A stretch of DNA of 31,405 bases from CAYVLA01 sp964549615 [NCBI: uncultured Thermococci archaeon] (lineage in GTDB: Archaea > CAYQAE01 > CAYVLA01): contig CAZJVP010000087.1 of NCBI GenBank assembly GCA_964549615.1, positions 1 through 31,405 on the forward strand, given 5' to 3'. The translations under genes and the position numbers were made by a program. The notes under the pieces were generated by a model that saw only the letters and a list, made by a program, of their open reading frames with translations, was not told where the DNA came from and did not search any database. Below are positions 23,696 through 31,243 of the stretch, piece after piece (the stretch's first letter is position 1; every line of letters begins with the position of its first letter).

Positions 23696-25321
23696 ATGTC
23701 CAATTTCAGCCTTAGATCTTGCGGCATCGTTCCCCCGCACGATCCCATTCCCGCCGAACGCCGTGCGGCGCAGGAGCTCCAAGACTGGATCGGGAAGATC
23801 GCTGGAAGCCCCCCGAAGATGCTGGAGAGCAAACGAGGCAGGTGCATCATCCTCCGATACTCGCCCGACCTGGGATCAGAGGAGTTCTCGATAGTGCTCA
23901 GGAAAGGAGACATCATCATATCTGGCGGCCGGCCGAGGGGGGTGCTCTACGGCACCTACGAGCTTCTTGACCGGTTCGCCGGGATCAGGTGGGTTGCGCC
24001 TGACGAAACCATCCTCCCGTCCGATCGGTCGGAGATAACGATCCCCTCCGAGGGCTTCTCCTTCTCGCCGAGGCTGGCCTACAGGGAGCCCTTTTTCACC
24101 GAGGCGTTTGATGGCGACTGGGCAGCAAGGAACCGGATGAACTCCCACTTCGCAAGGCTTACGGATATCCACGGGGGCAAGGTTACCTACGAAGGCTTCG
24201 TCCACACCTTCAACCTCCTCGTCCCGCCGGCGGAGTTCTTCAGCTCCCATCCCGAGTACTTCTCGGAGATCGATGGAAAGAGGATTGCGGAGAAGACCCA
24301 ACTGTGCCTCACGAACCCGGACGTCGTGCGCATAGCCGCCGAGCGGGTCATGTCATGGTTCAAGAAGAACCCGAACGCCAACATAGCCTCTGTCAGCCAG
24401 AATGACTGGTCCAACGCCTGCCAATGCCCCAACTGCTCCAAGGTGGATGAAGAGGAAGGATCCAAGGCGGGTTCGCTGCTGCATTTCGTCAACCAAGTGG
24501 CGGAGATCGTCGAAAAGGAGTTCCCTGACAGGTGGATCGACACCATCGCCTACCAGTACACCAGAAAGCCCCCTGCAAACGTAAGGCCTAGGAGGAACGT
24601 CATCGTCCGTCTCTGCAGCATCGAATGCTGTTTCTCCCACCCTCTGGCTAGCTGCCCCGAGAATGAGAGCTTCAGAAGGGACACCCAGGGCTGGGCAAGG
24701 GTCGCCCATACATTATACGTCTGGGACTACGTCACCAACTTCGCGCACTACATCATGCCCTTTCCCAACCTCAGGGTTCTCCAGCCCAACGTTCGATTCT
24801 TCGTCCAGAACAACGTGAAGGGCATATTCGAGGAGGGGAACTACTCGCCAGGAGGAGGCGGGGAGTTCGCGTCCTTGAGGTCCTACCTTCTTTCCAGGAT
24901 ACTTTGGGAGCCGGAATGCGATGTGGGCAAAGCCCTGGAGGAGTTCACGTCCGCCTACTACGGCCGCGCCGAGGCTGGAATTCGGACCTATATCGAGCTC
25001 CTGCATGACCGCGTTGACGAAGGCAAGCTTCACGTGAGGATATTCGACAGGCCCGACCGGTTCCTCGATCTTCCGTTCGTAGACGATTGCCTGTCCATCT
25101 TCGACGATGCCGAAGCCGTAGCTGCGGAGGCCCGCCACAAGCAACGCGTCCGGCTCGCCAGGCTTCCCCTGACCTACTCGAAGATCTTCCTGATGGACCC
25201 CTCCGACCCAGCCAGGAAGGCGCTGCTCCAGGACTTCCTCAAGGAGTGCAGATCGTTCGGCATCACCAACATTTCCGAGGCCAAGACCATCGAACGGTTC
25301 GCGCAAGAGAACCTGGCCTGA
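23696..25321 (+). CDS. DUF4838 protein, GH67-like (alpha-glucuronidase-related) architecture
   Basis: 541 residues from ATG 23696. The frame opens at 23576, but those codons overlap the tRNA promoter and the TATA box at 23666. Residues ~15-120 form the GH67/GH20-type N-terminal alpha/beta domain: AAQELQDWIGKIAG, IVLRKGDIIISGGRPRGVLYGTYELLD and GIRWVAPDE. The DUF4838 barrel follows: HTFNLLVPP, HPEYFSEIDGKR, QLCLTNPDVV, VSQNDWSNACQCPNCSKVDE, then TIAYQYTRKPP. SQND with the CQCPNC cysteines, and the FEEGNYSPGGGGEFASLRSYLLSRILW stretch in the C-terminal half, are typical of the family. Members are predicted polysaccharide-active enzymes, mostly bacterial; activity is not established for this type. 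No signal peptide. Placed with glycosidases, it fits uronide or acetylated-glycan breakdown. Confidence 0.87.
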   Translation: MSNFSLRSCGIVPPHDPIPAERRAAQELQDWIGKIAGSPPKMLESKRGRCIILRYSPDLGSEEFSIVLRKGDIIISGGRPRGVLYGTYELLDRFAGIRWVAPDETILPSDRSEITIPSEGFSFSPRLAYREPFFTEAFDGDWAARNRMNSHFARLTDIHGGKVTYEGFVHTFNLLVPPAEFFSSHPEYFSEIDGKRIAEKTQLCLTNPDVVRIAAERVMSWFKKNPNANIASVSQNDWSNACQCPNCSKVDEEEGSKAGSLLHFVNQVAEIVEKEFPDRWIDTIAYQYTRKPPANVRPRRNVIVRLCSIECCFSHPLASCPENESFRRDTQGWARVAHTLYVWDYVTNFAHYIMPFPNLRVLQPNVRFFVQNNVKGIFEEGNYSPGGGGEFASLRSYLLSRILWEPECDVGKALEEFTSAYYGRAEAGIRTYIELLHDRVDEGKLHVRIFDRPDRFLDLPFVDDCLSIFDDAEAVAAEARHKQRVRLARLPLTYSKIFLMDPSDPARKALLQDFLKECRSFGITNISEAKTIERFAQENLA

Positions 25322-25655
25322 TCCGGGCCTGAGGAGAAGGTCCAGGGAAGTAGGAAGGATCTCAGAAACCGCTTCGCGTCGGGCCAACCCGCGAAACGTT
25401 GGGATAACACCCCGGTCAAACAAAACCACTATATGTTCCTAACAGCTTCATGGTTTGCGATCCCAAGGGACATCGCGGTCGGCTTCCAAACGAATCAGGA
25501 AAGGGGAAATAGGGGATTCTTCTCAGGCGACCTCTACCTGACTCCCCTTGGGATCTCTTCCAATCAGGGCCAACCCATCCTTGGCCCAAGTTGCGTTCGC
25601 CCCACGCGAGCGGCGCCCGGGCGAAGAGGCTGTTTACAGACGCTTCAGTGGCGCT
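25322..25655. other. Intergenic spacer between convergent genes, no gene seen
   Basis: This lies between the stops of the DUF4838 gene and the convergent hydrolase. An isolated TATA-like actatatgt (25428-25436) precedes a 96-codon plus-strand frame that has no family character and runs into the antisense of the hydrolase. I see no RNA gene or repeat. Confidence 0.4.
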
Positions 25656-26216
25656 CTACCTTGGCTTCATCTTGGCAAGGAGCCTGTCCGTCGTGGTTAT
25701 GTCCGCCTTGTACGCCATCCTGAGGTACTCAAGGCCAGCGACGTGGTCCTTCTCGGCGAAGGCTTCCACTCCATCCTCCGGAACGACTATGTTGAATCCC
25801 CTGAAGAAGGCATCCGCCGCGGTATGCCTTATGCAGATGTTCGTGTGGAGTCCCGTCAGTATGACCGTCCGAACGCCCAGGTCCCTCAGGAGAAGCTCGA
25901 GGTCGGTCTGGTAGAACCCGCTGTAAGTTCGCTTCGGCACGACGAAGTCGCCCTTCTCCGGCTTTATCTCGTCTATCACCTGCGCGCCCTGGCTGCCCGC
26001 GATCGCATGTTCGCCCCAGACGCTGAACTCGTGATCCAAGCCTGGGATGTGGGCATCGTTCGAGTAGATCACGGGGATCCCGGCCGCTCTTGCCGCCTTG
26101 GCGAGCCTCTGGATGTTAGGAACGATCCTGGATGCCCGGTCGCACTTGAGGGCGCCCTTCACGAAGTCGTTCTCCATGTCCACGATGATGAGGGCCATCT
26201 TTCCTCTTGCTACCAT
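25656..26216 (-). CDS. Isochorismatase-family cysteine hydrolase (nicotinamidase-like)
   Basis: 186 residues from ATG 26216; the frame opens eight codons earlier, and an ATG at 26198 is a shorter option. The catalytic triad is visible: D13 in LIIVDMENDF, K95 in FVVPKRTYSGF and C128 in TGLHTNICIRHTA, with the family cis-peptide region just before the cysteine. YSNDAH has D54 and H56, the metal-ligand positions of nicotinamidases, supporting nicotinamide to nicotinate conversion. Close relatives hydrolyse other amides such as N-carbamoylsarcosine, so the substrate is tentative. A minus-strand TATA-like aaatatga (26254-26247) lies about 35 bases before the ATG. Likely cytoplasmic and part of the conserved block that begins here. 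Confidence 0.9.
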   Translation of the reverse strand: MVARGKMALIIVDMENDFVKGALKCDRASRIVPNIQRLAKAARAAGIPVIYSNDAHIPGLDHEFSVWGEHAIAGSQGAQVIDEIKPEKGDFVVPKRTYSGFYQTDLELLLRDLGVRTVILTGLHTNICIRHTAADAFFRGFNIVVPEDGVEAFAEKDHVAGLEYLRMAYKADITTTDRLLAKMKPR

Positions 26217-26440
26217 GTTCCATCCCTGGTGCCTGCCCAACCGGCCTCATATTTCTTTCGAAGTGGCCTCCATGGCGCCCTCGCACGGCAAGACCCATGC
26301 GGACCAACGACAATGCGTCTCGGCACACCAGAGGAAGCGGGACCGGGCTCCGACGCAGGGAATCCGAATCTGAAAGGGCAAGGCGAAAAGCTGCAACCGA
26401 TCGTCCCGGGAAGTGAGTATTCGAGACCCCGGTATGTAAC

Positions 26441-26480
26441 GTTTAAGAAGCCGAATCCAGAGCGCGGGCCAAGGAGGTGA
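26441..26480 (+). promoter_or_regulatory. Promoter and strong Shine-Dalgarno of the ferredoxin gene
   Basis: gtttaaga (26441-26448) is a TATA-like box. aaggaggtga (26471-26480) is a near-perfect match to the 16S rRNA tail and lies five bases before the GTG at 26486. It therefore excludes the GTG at 26477, which is inside the Shine-Dalgarno itself. Confidence 0.7.
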
Positions 26481-26485
26481 CACTC

Positions 26486-26674
26486 GTGAAAGCGAGCGTT
26501 GACAAGGACCTCTGCACCGGATGCGAGCTTTGCACCGAGACGTGCCCGGAGGTTTTTGAGATGAAGGGTGACGTCAGCACTGTCAAGGTTGAGGTCGTCC
26601 CAAAGGATGCAGAGGACTGTGCCAGGCAGGCGGCCGAGGAGTGCCCCGTCGAGGCCATAACGATAGAGGAGTAG
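26486..26674 (+). CDS. Ferredoxin, single [4Fe-4S] cluster type
   Basis: 62 residues from GTG 26486. Cluster ligands are C10, C13 and C16 in CTGCELC plus C53 in EECPVEAI. C20 and C45 occupy the places of the disulphide pair in Pyrococcus furiosus ferredoxin, which this protein resembles along its whole length (CPEVFEM, VEVV, CPVEAITIEE). Position 13 is cysteine, where Pyrococcus has aspartate, so a stable four-iron cluster is expected. It is a soluble low-potential electron carrier for ferredoxin oxidoreductases, hydrogenases or radical enzymes. It is monocistronic by appearance and not adjacent to an obvious redox partner. Confidence 0.95.
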   Translation: MKASVDKDLCTGCELCTETCPEVFEMKGDVSTVKVEVVPKDAEDCARQAAEECPVEAITIEE

Positions 26675-26857
26675 CAGTAAGGTTCCCTTGCGCCCAGTCC
26701 TTTCGGACCACGGCGAGCTCCTAGCCAACCCTTCGTGGAAAGGCAGGCACGCCTTAGCGGGCCATGAAGCGTTGGCGCTGGTACCGTGGGCGGAGTTCTG
26801 GTCGGAATGCATGCAGCCGTGCGTAGGATATGTGAGAGGCGCCGCTCCCAAGAGAGC

Positions 26858-27964
26858 TTGGAACCCAAGGAACGCGTTCGAATAGCCCTTGACCACAGGG
26901 AGCCCGACCGGGTGCCCATAGACTTCTGGGCGGTCGAGGAACTTACAGGGCGGCTCTTGCGAGCCTTGGGCATGACGAACGAGGAGGAGATGCTGGAGGC
27001 ATTCGGGGTCGATTTCAGGGTGATCCGGGGCCCCAGCCTCTCTGGCCTGAAACTCGAGCGGTACGCGGACGGAAGTTTCAGGGATTTGTGGGGCGTGGTG
27101 AGGCGCCCCGTGTCGTTCGGCCGGGGCACCGCTAGGGGAAGGTACATGGAGGTCGCGTTTTCGCCACTCGGGCACATGAAGACGGTCGAGGAGGTCGAGA
27201 ACTACGAGCATTGGCCGTCTCCGGACTGGTGGGACTACTCCAATGTGAAGCAGGAGTGCAGGGAACACGAGGATTACTGCGTCGTGTTCGCGGGGGACAG
27301 GCTGGACCGCACTGCACAGCTTAAGACCGCGATGTACATGCGCGGGATGAAGGAGATCCTCACCGACCTTCGGAGGAACCCGGAGATAGCGAAGTGCATC
27401 TTCCAGCACGTGGCCGAGTACTTCCTGGAGTACAACCGGCGCGTGTTCGAAGCGGCCGACGGCCTCATAGACATCTTCATGATGGGCGACGATTTCGGCA
27501 CCCAGAACGGTCCAATGATGCCCGATGATCTTTGGGCCGAATTCCTCGAGGAGGGGTTCAGGGAGTTCATACGCCTCGCCCACGAGTACGGAATCCTGGT
27601 TATGCACCACACCTGCGGGTCCGTGCGTACGCTCATCCCGGCGTTCATACGGGATGGGCTCGACATCCTGCAATCGCTACAGCCCCGCGCCAAGGGAATG
27701 GATCTTGGATCCCTCAAGAAAGACTTCGGCCAACAGATATCCTTTCATGGCTCAATCGACGTACAGCATACGATGCCGAGAGGAACCGAGGCGGATGTCA
27801 GAAGAGAGGTCGCCGACCGAATGGCGGCGGGCAAGCCCGGGGGAGGCTTCGTCATATGCACGGCCCACAACCTGCAGGTTGACGTGCCGACCAAGAACGT
27901 GCTCGCCTTGGTCGAGTCGTACCATGAGCTGGGCGGATACGGGGAAGGTTCGGCGCAAGGATAG
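26858..27964 (+). CDS. Uroporphyrinogen-decarboxylase-superfamily protein (methyltransferase-like)
   Basis: About 368 residues from TTG 26858. The frame runs back to GTG 26786, but family members begin close to the ...P-x-ERV motif (here LEPKERVRIALDHREPDRVP), and the arginine-rich extension has no family likeness. The URO-D TIM barrel is evident: PDRVPIDFW, GVDFRVI, MGDDFGTQNGPMM, then MHHTCGSV with H-x-C, and GSIDVQHTMPRG. VICTAHNLQVDVPTKNV gives a further cysteine, together forming the H-x-C...C zinc pattern of corrinoid/coenzyme M methyltransferases such as MtaA and CmuA. True heme-pathway HemE lacks this. It probably acts in methyl transfer or an unknown C1 reaction; no corrinoid protein is beside it. 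The next gene's TATA box starts three bases after its stop. Confidence 0.85.
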   Translation: MEPKERVRIALDHREPDRVPIDFWAVEELTGRLLRALGMTNEEEMLEAFGVDFRVIRGPSLSGLKLERYADGSFRDLWGVVRRPVSFGRGTARGRYMEVAFSPLGHMKTVEEVENYEHWPSPDWWDYSNVKQECREHEDYCVVFAGDRLDRTAQLKTAMYMRGMKEILTDLRRNPEIAKCIFQHVAEYFLEYNRRVFEAADGLIDIFMMGDDFGTQNGPMMPDDLWAEFLEEGFREFIRLAHEYGILVMHHTCGSVRTLIPAFIRDGLDILQSLQPRAKGMDLGSLKKDFGQQISFHGSIDVQHTMPRGTEADVRREVADRMAAGKPGGGFVICTAHNLQVDVPTKNVLALVESYHELGGYGEGSAQG

Positions 27965-27967
27965 CAC

Positions 27968-27977
27968 GTATATATTA
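27968..27977 (+). promoter_or_regulatory. TATA box of the membrane protein/phosphoribosyltransferase operon
   Basis: gtatatatta is the strongest TATA-like box in the window. Predicted transcription starts near 27999, and ggtggc at 28001-28006 lies nine bases before the TTG at 28016. Confidence 0.65.
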
Positions 27978-28015
27978 CTGACCAGCTTCCCGCTGACGTG
28001 GGTGGCGAATAAGTC

Positions 28016-28639
28016 TTGTCCCGTGAACTCAGGCTCCCGCAACACGTCCTCATGGAGGACGCCAGCGGCATCAGGATACTTGACAGGCGCACGGGCACAG
28101 AGCATCATCTCAGCGCTCCGATCGAGCCCGTCATCAGGACGCGAACGTCGCCTGTCAGGCTGCTCGCCGTCCCAGCGTCCGCCGTCCTAGCGCTGTACCT
28201 CTCCTCTATACTCGCCAGCGGGCTGGTTTCGCACGATTGGCAGGCCGCCCTTCTCCTTCTAGCCATGGCGATCCCCTTCGTCGTCGGGAGAGCGTCCAGT
28301 GGCAAGCTCGCAGTCCTCGCCTACCTCGTAGCCTTCATGGCCCTTGGCTACTTCCTTGGGATCCTTGAATCCGGCACGAGGCTTGGCGTTATTTTCTTCG
28401 GGGGAGGGCCGGGCACCGCCAGATCGTACGATGTCGTGCCCGCCTCCAACCTGCTGCCCGTTGCGCTTGTGGGACTCCTTCCCTACGTCTCGGCCGGCAT
28501 GCTTGGCGAGGTTCTCGTGAGCTTCGACGTTACCTTGAAGTCGCCCTCCGGCGACTACACGCTCGTGCTTCGCCACAAGGGAATGGCCAAGGAGGCCGTG
28601 GCATTCGTCTCCCGGGGCGATCGGGGGCAAGCCCGATGA
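28016..28639 (+). CDS. Polytopic membrane protein, function unknown
   Basis: 207 residues from TTG 28016 (ggtggc upstream, TATA at 27968). The N-terminal ~45 residues are soluble. About four hydrophobic helices follow: LLAVPASAVLALYLSSILASG, AALLLLAMAIPFVVG, LAVLAYLVAFMALGYFLGIL and LLPVALVGLLPYVSAGMLGEVL. A basic soluble tail (VTLKSPSGDYTLVLRHKGMAKEA) ends the protein. I do not recognise the family. Its last four bases overlap the start of the phosphoribosyltransferase gene (ATGA), so they are co-translated and the membrane protein could handle a related base or nucleoside. Confidence 0.75.
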   Translation: MSRELRLPQHVLMEDASGIRILDRRTGTEHHLSAPIEPVIRTRTSPVRLLAVPASAVLALYLSSILASGLVSHDWQAALLLLAMAIPFVVGRASSGKLAVLAYLVAFMALGYFLGILESGTRLGVIFFGGGPGTARSYDVVPASNLLPVALVGLLPYVSAGMLGEVLVSFDVTLKSPSGDYTLVLRHKGMAKEAVAFVSRGDRGQAR

Positions 28640-29337
28640 ACGGGCTTCCACGTAACGTCCTGGATGATCCGACCCTCAGGAATCGAACAGGGGTTTTTGC
28701 CGACCGATGCGAGGCCGGCATCATGCTGGCAAGGTTCTTGCGAAAGACCGTCGCACGCGAGCCCCTCCTGCTGGCGATTCCTTCTGGTGGCGTCCCGGTT
28801 GCCGTCGCAATGAAGAGGGAGCTGGGCGGAGCCCTCGGCCTGATGCCCGTCAGGAAACTGGCGATACCGTTCGAGCCGGAGGCCGGGTTCGGAGCTCTCT
28901 CCCTGGACGGCGAGACCGTATTGAATGAGGATCTCGTTGGCGCGATCGGACTCACGAACGAGCAGATAGACAGATCGATCTCGTTGGCACTTTCGATGCT
29001 GCGCAGAAGGATGAGGCTATTCGGTTCGGGCGGCGAACTTCCAGACATCCGCGGCAAATCGGTCATACTCGTCGACGACGGGCTCGCCTCCGGCTACACC
29101 ATGCTGGCAGCGGTTCGGTCGGCAAGGAAACGTCTGGCCGCGGAAGTCGGGGTCGCGGTTCCCACAGGTTCCCTTGCTGCAGTCGCGATGGTGGCACCCG
29201 AGGCATCGTGGGTTTGTTGCTTGAATGTGAGAGGCGGCCCCTCCTTCGCCGTCGCCGACGCATATCGGGAGTGGTATGACGTCCCTGATGCCGAGGCGGC
29301 CCTCTTCCTTCGGCAGGCTACCCGCAGGGGGCCGTAG
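28636..29337 (+). CDS. Phosphoribosyltransferase-family protein
   Basis: 233 residues; ATG overlaps the upstream stop. The N-terminal loop IPSGGVPVAVAM (residues 48-59) and the PRPP-binding VILVDDGLASGYTM (143-156, with D147-D148) are the type-I PRTase signatures. The long insert with helices between them (FEPEAGFGALSLDGETVLNEDLV... at ~79-130) matches the predicted PRTases of the COG1926 type rather than purine salvage enzymes. Substrate and reaction are not known for this branch. Coupling to a membrane protein is notable. Confidence 0.88.
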   Translation: MNGLPRNVLDDPTLRNRTGVFADRCEAGIMLARFLRKTVAREPLLLAIPSGGVPVAVAMKRELGGALGLMPVRKLAIPFEPEAGFGALSLDGETVLNEDLVGAIGLTNEQIDRSISLALSMLRRRMRLFGSGGELPDIRGKSVILVDDGLASGYTMLAAVRSARKRLAAEVGVAVPTGSLAAVAMVAPEASWVCCLNVRGGPSFAVADAYREWYDVPDAEAALFLRQATRRGP

Positions 29338-29424
29338 CGCGATTCCAGCCCAAAGCGGATGGATCTCCTCCTTGGGCCTTGTCAGCCCGGATTGGCGTCT
29401 GGATCGGCGGTCCCGAGACACAAG

Positions 29425-29460
29425 CATTTAAGAGATTTGCGACGCTTTCAGTGCCGGTGG
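29425..29460 (+). promoter_or_regulatory. TATA-like box and GGTG ribosome site of tatA
   Basis: catttaag (29425-29432) predicts a start near 29455. ggtgg (29456-29460) precedes the TTG at 29465. Confidence 0.5.
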
Positions 29461-29464
29461 GAAG

Positions 29465-29749
29465 TTGCTCATCGGAGGTCTCGGCGCAGGCGAGCTCCTG
29501 CTGATCGTGCTCATCATTTTGCTACTCTTCGGGGGGCGGAAGGTCCCGGAGCTCATGCGCTCCTTGGGAGAGGGAGTTAGGGAGTTCAGGAAGGCATCTA
29601 GGGGGATAACCGAGGAGGAGACTCCCCGCCCGAAGGAGAAGACCGAGAGCCAGAAGCTCAGGGAGGCAGCGGCCGCCTTGGGGATCGCGACGGAAGGCAA
29701 GACAGACGAACAGATCCGAAAGGAGATCTCCCTCAAGGTCGGCGGGTAG
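29465..29749 (+). CDS. tatA: Sec-independent (Tat) translocase subunit TatA
   Basis: 94 residues from TTG 29465. A short N-terminal membrane helix (GAGELLLIVLIILLLFGG, ~7-24) carries the conserved hinge phenylalanine-glycine. The amphipathic helix RKVPELMRSLGEGVREFRKA follows, then a charged, probably disordered tail (EEETPRPKEKTESQK) and a small end domain. This is the standard TatA layout; TatA oligomers form the pore for folded twin-arginine substrates. The C-terminal block TEGKTDEQIRKEI is also seen in archaeal TatA proteins. No tatC lies in the window, so it must be elsewhere. Confidence 0.92.
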   Translation: MLIGGLGAGELLLIVLIILLLFGGRKVPELMRSLGEGVREFRKASRGITEEETPRPKEKTESQKLREAAAALGIATEGKTDEQIRKEISLKVGG

Positions 29750-29759
29750 ACCCTGTCAC

Positions 29760-29767
29760 ATTTAAAT
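29760..29767 (+). promoter_or_regulatory. TATA box of the Lrp/AsnC-domain gene
   Basis: atttaaat lies about 28 bases before ATG 29792, with no Shine-Dalgarno between them. This is the classic layout of a leaderless archaeal gene. Confidence 0.6.
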
Positions 29768-29791
29768 CGAAGCGGGTTTCCTGCGGCCTCG

Positions 29792-30022
29792 ATGGTCAGC
29801 GCATTCGTCATGATCGTCTCGACGCCGGGCGCCGAGAAGGAACTCGCCCAAGACCTCCGGCGGCTCTCTGAAGTCAAGGAGGTCTGGGAGGTCTACGGCG
29901 AATATGACCTGGTCGTCAGAGTTGAGACAAACTCCCTCCAGCTGTTGGACACCTTCGTCAGGGAACGCGTGAGGAGGATGCCGGCCGTGCGCCTCACCAC
30001 GACGATGATCAGCGTGGACTGA
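29792..30022 (+). CDS. Stand-alone Lrp/AsnC ligand-binding (RAM) domain protein
   Basis: 76 residues, the length of a single RAM domain without the DNA-binding helix-turn-helix. The pattern VSAFVMIVSTPGAEKELAQD, VKEVWEVYGEYDLVVRVE and the final VRLTTTMISVD is the alpha/beta sandwich that binds amino acids or other small ligands and forms dimers to octamers. VYGEYDLVV is the conserved GxYD core. Such proteins may tune full-length Lrp regulators or sense ligands alone. Followed after 16 bases by a phosphoribosyltransferase gene with no promoter of its own, so co-transcription is likely. Confidence 0.92.
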   Translation: MVSAFVMIVSTPGAEKELAQDLRRLSEVKEVWEVYGEYDLVVRVETNSLQLLDTFVRERVRRMPAVRLTTTMISVD

Positions 30023-30038
30023 GAACGAAGGGACTAGG

Positions 30039-30656
30039 TTGCAGTACCTTTTCGTATCCTGGGAGCGGCTGGAGGAACTGCTGGCCAGATTGGCATCCTC
30101 CATCAAGAAGCGGGGTTTCAAGCCCGACATCATCGTTGGCGTTTCGCGCGGCGGACTTGTGCCAACCAGGTTGATATCGGACTTCCTCAACATCAAGGAC
30201 GTTGTCGTGCTCGGCGTCGCGTTCTACGAAGATCTTGGCAAGACCTCGAACGAGCCGAGAATAACCCACCCCCTATCGCGAGACATACGGGGTAAGAAGG
30301 TGCTGCTGCTTGACGACGTATCGGATACCGGGGGGAGCTTGGAACTGGCCAAGGAGCATGTGCTCTCGTTCAAGCCCGCCGACCTTCTGGTCTGCACTCT
30401 CCACCGAAAGCCCTGGTCCACCTTCAGGCCGGACATCTATGTGGAGGAGACGGACAGGTGGATAATATATCCGTGGGAGAAGGTCGAGGCCGGCATCCAC
30501 ATACTGTCCCACCTGAAGGCCGGCCAAGATCGCGCGACGGCACTGTCGGACCTCGGCTTCTCCAAGGGTGACATTCGGCTCTTGGGGGACCTCGAGGTCC
30601 TCGATCTAGAGCCTGATCTTCTTGGACGCAACGACGATGACACCGAATGCCGCTAG
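30039..30656 (+). CDS. Phosphoribosyltransferase (purine/xanthine salvage type)
   Basis: 205 residues from TTG 30039, 16 bases after the preceding gene. PDIIVGVSRGGLVPTRLISD (29-48) is the PPi-binding loop region, and VLLLDDVSDTGGSLELA (88-104) the PRPP motif with D92-D93. The pocket near WIIYPWE, late in the protein, is typical of archaeal and Xpt-like enzymes that convert hypoxanthine, guanine or xanthine to nucleotides. The C-terminal tail (~155-205) is a small helical addition. Its 3' end overlaps the convergent membrane gene by 51 bases, so one of the two ends may be slightly different in reality. Confidence 0.88.
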   Translation: MQYLFVSWERLEELLARLASSIKKRGFKPDIIVGVSRGGLVPTRLISDFLNIKDVVVLGVAFYEDLGKTSNEPRITHPLSRDIRGKKVLLLDDVSDTGGSLELAKEHVLSFKPADLLVCTLHRKPWSTFRPDIYVEETDRWIIYPWEKVEAGIHILSHLKAGQDRATALSDLGFSKGDIRLLGDLEVLDLEPDLLGRNDDDTECR

Positions 30657-31223
30657 TCCCAACACGACCACCCAGAGCTGGATTCGCAGCAAGAACAGGC
30701 CCGATGCGAGAACAAGGCACCTCAGGACCTTTCCGATCAGTGTGCCCAGGAAGAACAATCCCATGTTGTAGCGCATGTAGCCCATCACGATTCCCAGCAG
30801 GTCCATGGGCAGCGGGGTGAAGGCGAAGACAGGTATTGCCCAGAACCCGTACCTGGACGTCCACTCCTGGGGGTCGGTGTGCCTCTTGATTCGACGGCCC
30901 ACAGCGAAGTACAGGGTGTGGGGGGGAATGCCTTTTCTCTTGCGCACCATCCACTTCTCCAGCGACAACACGTTCTTCGAGAGCCTACCCACTGCATAGG
31001 CGACCAGCTCTCCGATGGCAGACGCAACTCCCGCCGCGACTCCGACCTCGACCGGTTTGAGCCCAACCTCGACCGACCAAGGGATGTACATCACGTCCGC
31101 AACGGGAAAGAAGAAGAGCGAGGAGGCCGAAACTAGCGAGACGACGAACACGCCTGGGATCCCGGCGCTCCTGATGAGCGAGCTTGACCATTGCAGAATG
31201 TCGGCCACGAGACTCGGCCTCAC
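30606..31223 (-). CDS. DedA/VTT-domain family membrane protein
   Basis: 205 residues from GTG 31223. A second GTG at 31208 fits the TATA box at 31236-31243 better, because transcription is predicted from about 31213. Helices include GVFVVSLVSASSLFFFPV, GVAAGVASAIGELVAYAVG and LWVVVLGLAAFGVIVV. The VTT (SNARE-associated) signature is visible in ASAIGELVAYAVGR (G-x-x-x-GE..Y..GR) and in VFAFTPLPMDLLGIVMGYMRY, the re-entrant-loop proline motif. Family members flip phospholipids or polyprenyl phosphates across membranes. The gene is convergent with the phosphoribosyltransferase. Confidence 0.85.
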   Translation of the reverse strand: MRPSLVADILQWSSSLIRSAGIPGVFVVSLVSASSLFFFPVADVMYIPWSVEVGLKPVEVGVAAGVASAIGELVAYAVGRLSKNVLSLEKWMVRKRKGIPPHTLYFAVGRRIKRHTDPQEWTSRYGFWAIPVFAFTPLPMDLLGIVMGYMRYNMGLFFLGTLIGKVLRCLVLASGLFLLRIQLWVVVLGLAAFGVIVVASKKIRL

Positions 31224-31235
31224 AGCTTAGGGCGG

Positions 31236-31243
31236 GTTTATAT
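31236..31243 (-). promoter_or_regulatory. TATA box of the DedA-family gene
   Basis: Minus-strand cgatataaacc is a near-consensus archaeal TATA box. The distance to the GTG codons at 31223 and 31208 favours the second as start. The remaining sequence to 31405 contains only AT-richer spacer (cataattatttcc near 31277) and no gene I can support. Confidence 0.55.

Noticed and set aside
25548-26480. 310-codon plus-strand frame
   Set aside because: It is antisense to the isochorismatase-family gene with its intact D/K/C triad. The translation is low in family-like pattern.
26210-27673. 487-codon open frame on the minus strand
   Set aside because: It is antisense to both the ferredoxin and the URO-D-type gene, which carry clear motifs. 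No promoter or family similarity of its own.
26858-27964. Calling the URO-D-type protein HemE
   Set aside because: The H-x-C...C zinc pattern is that of methyltransferase-type relatives, and no other heme-pathway gene is nearby.
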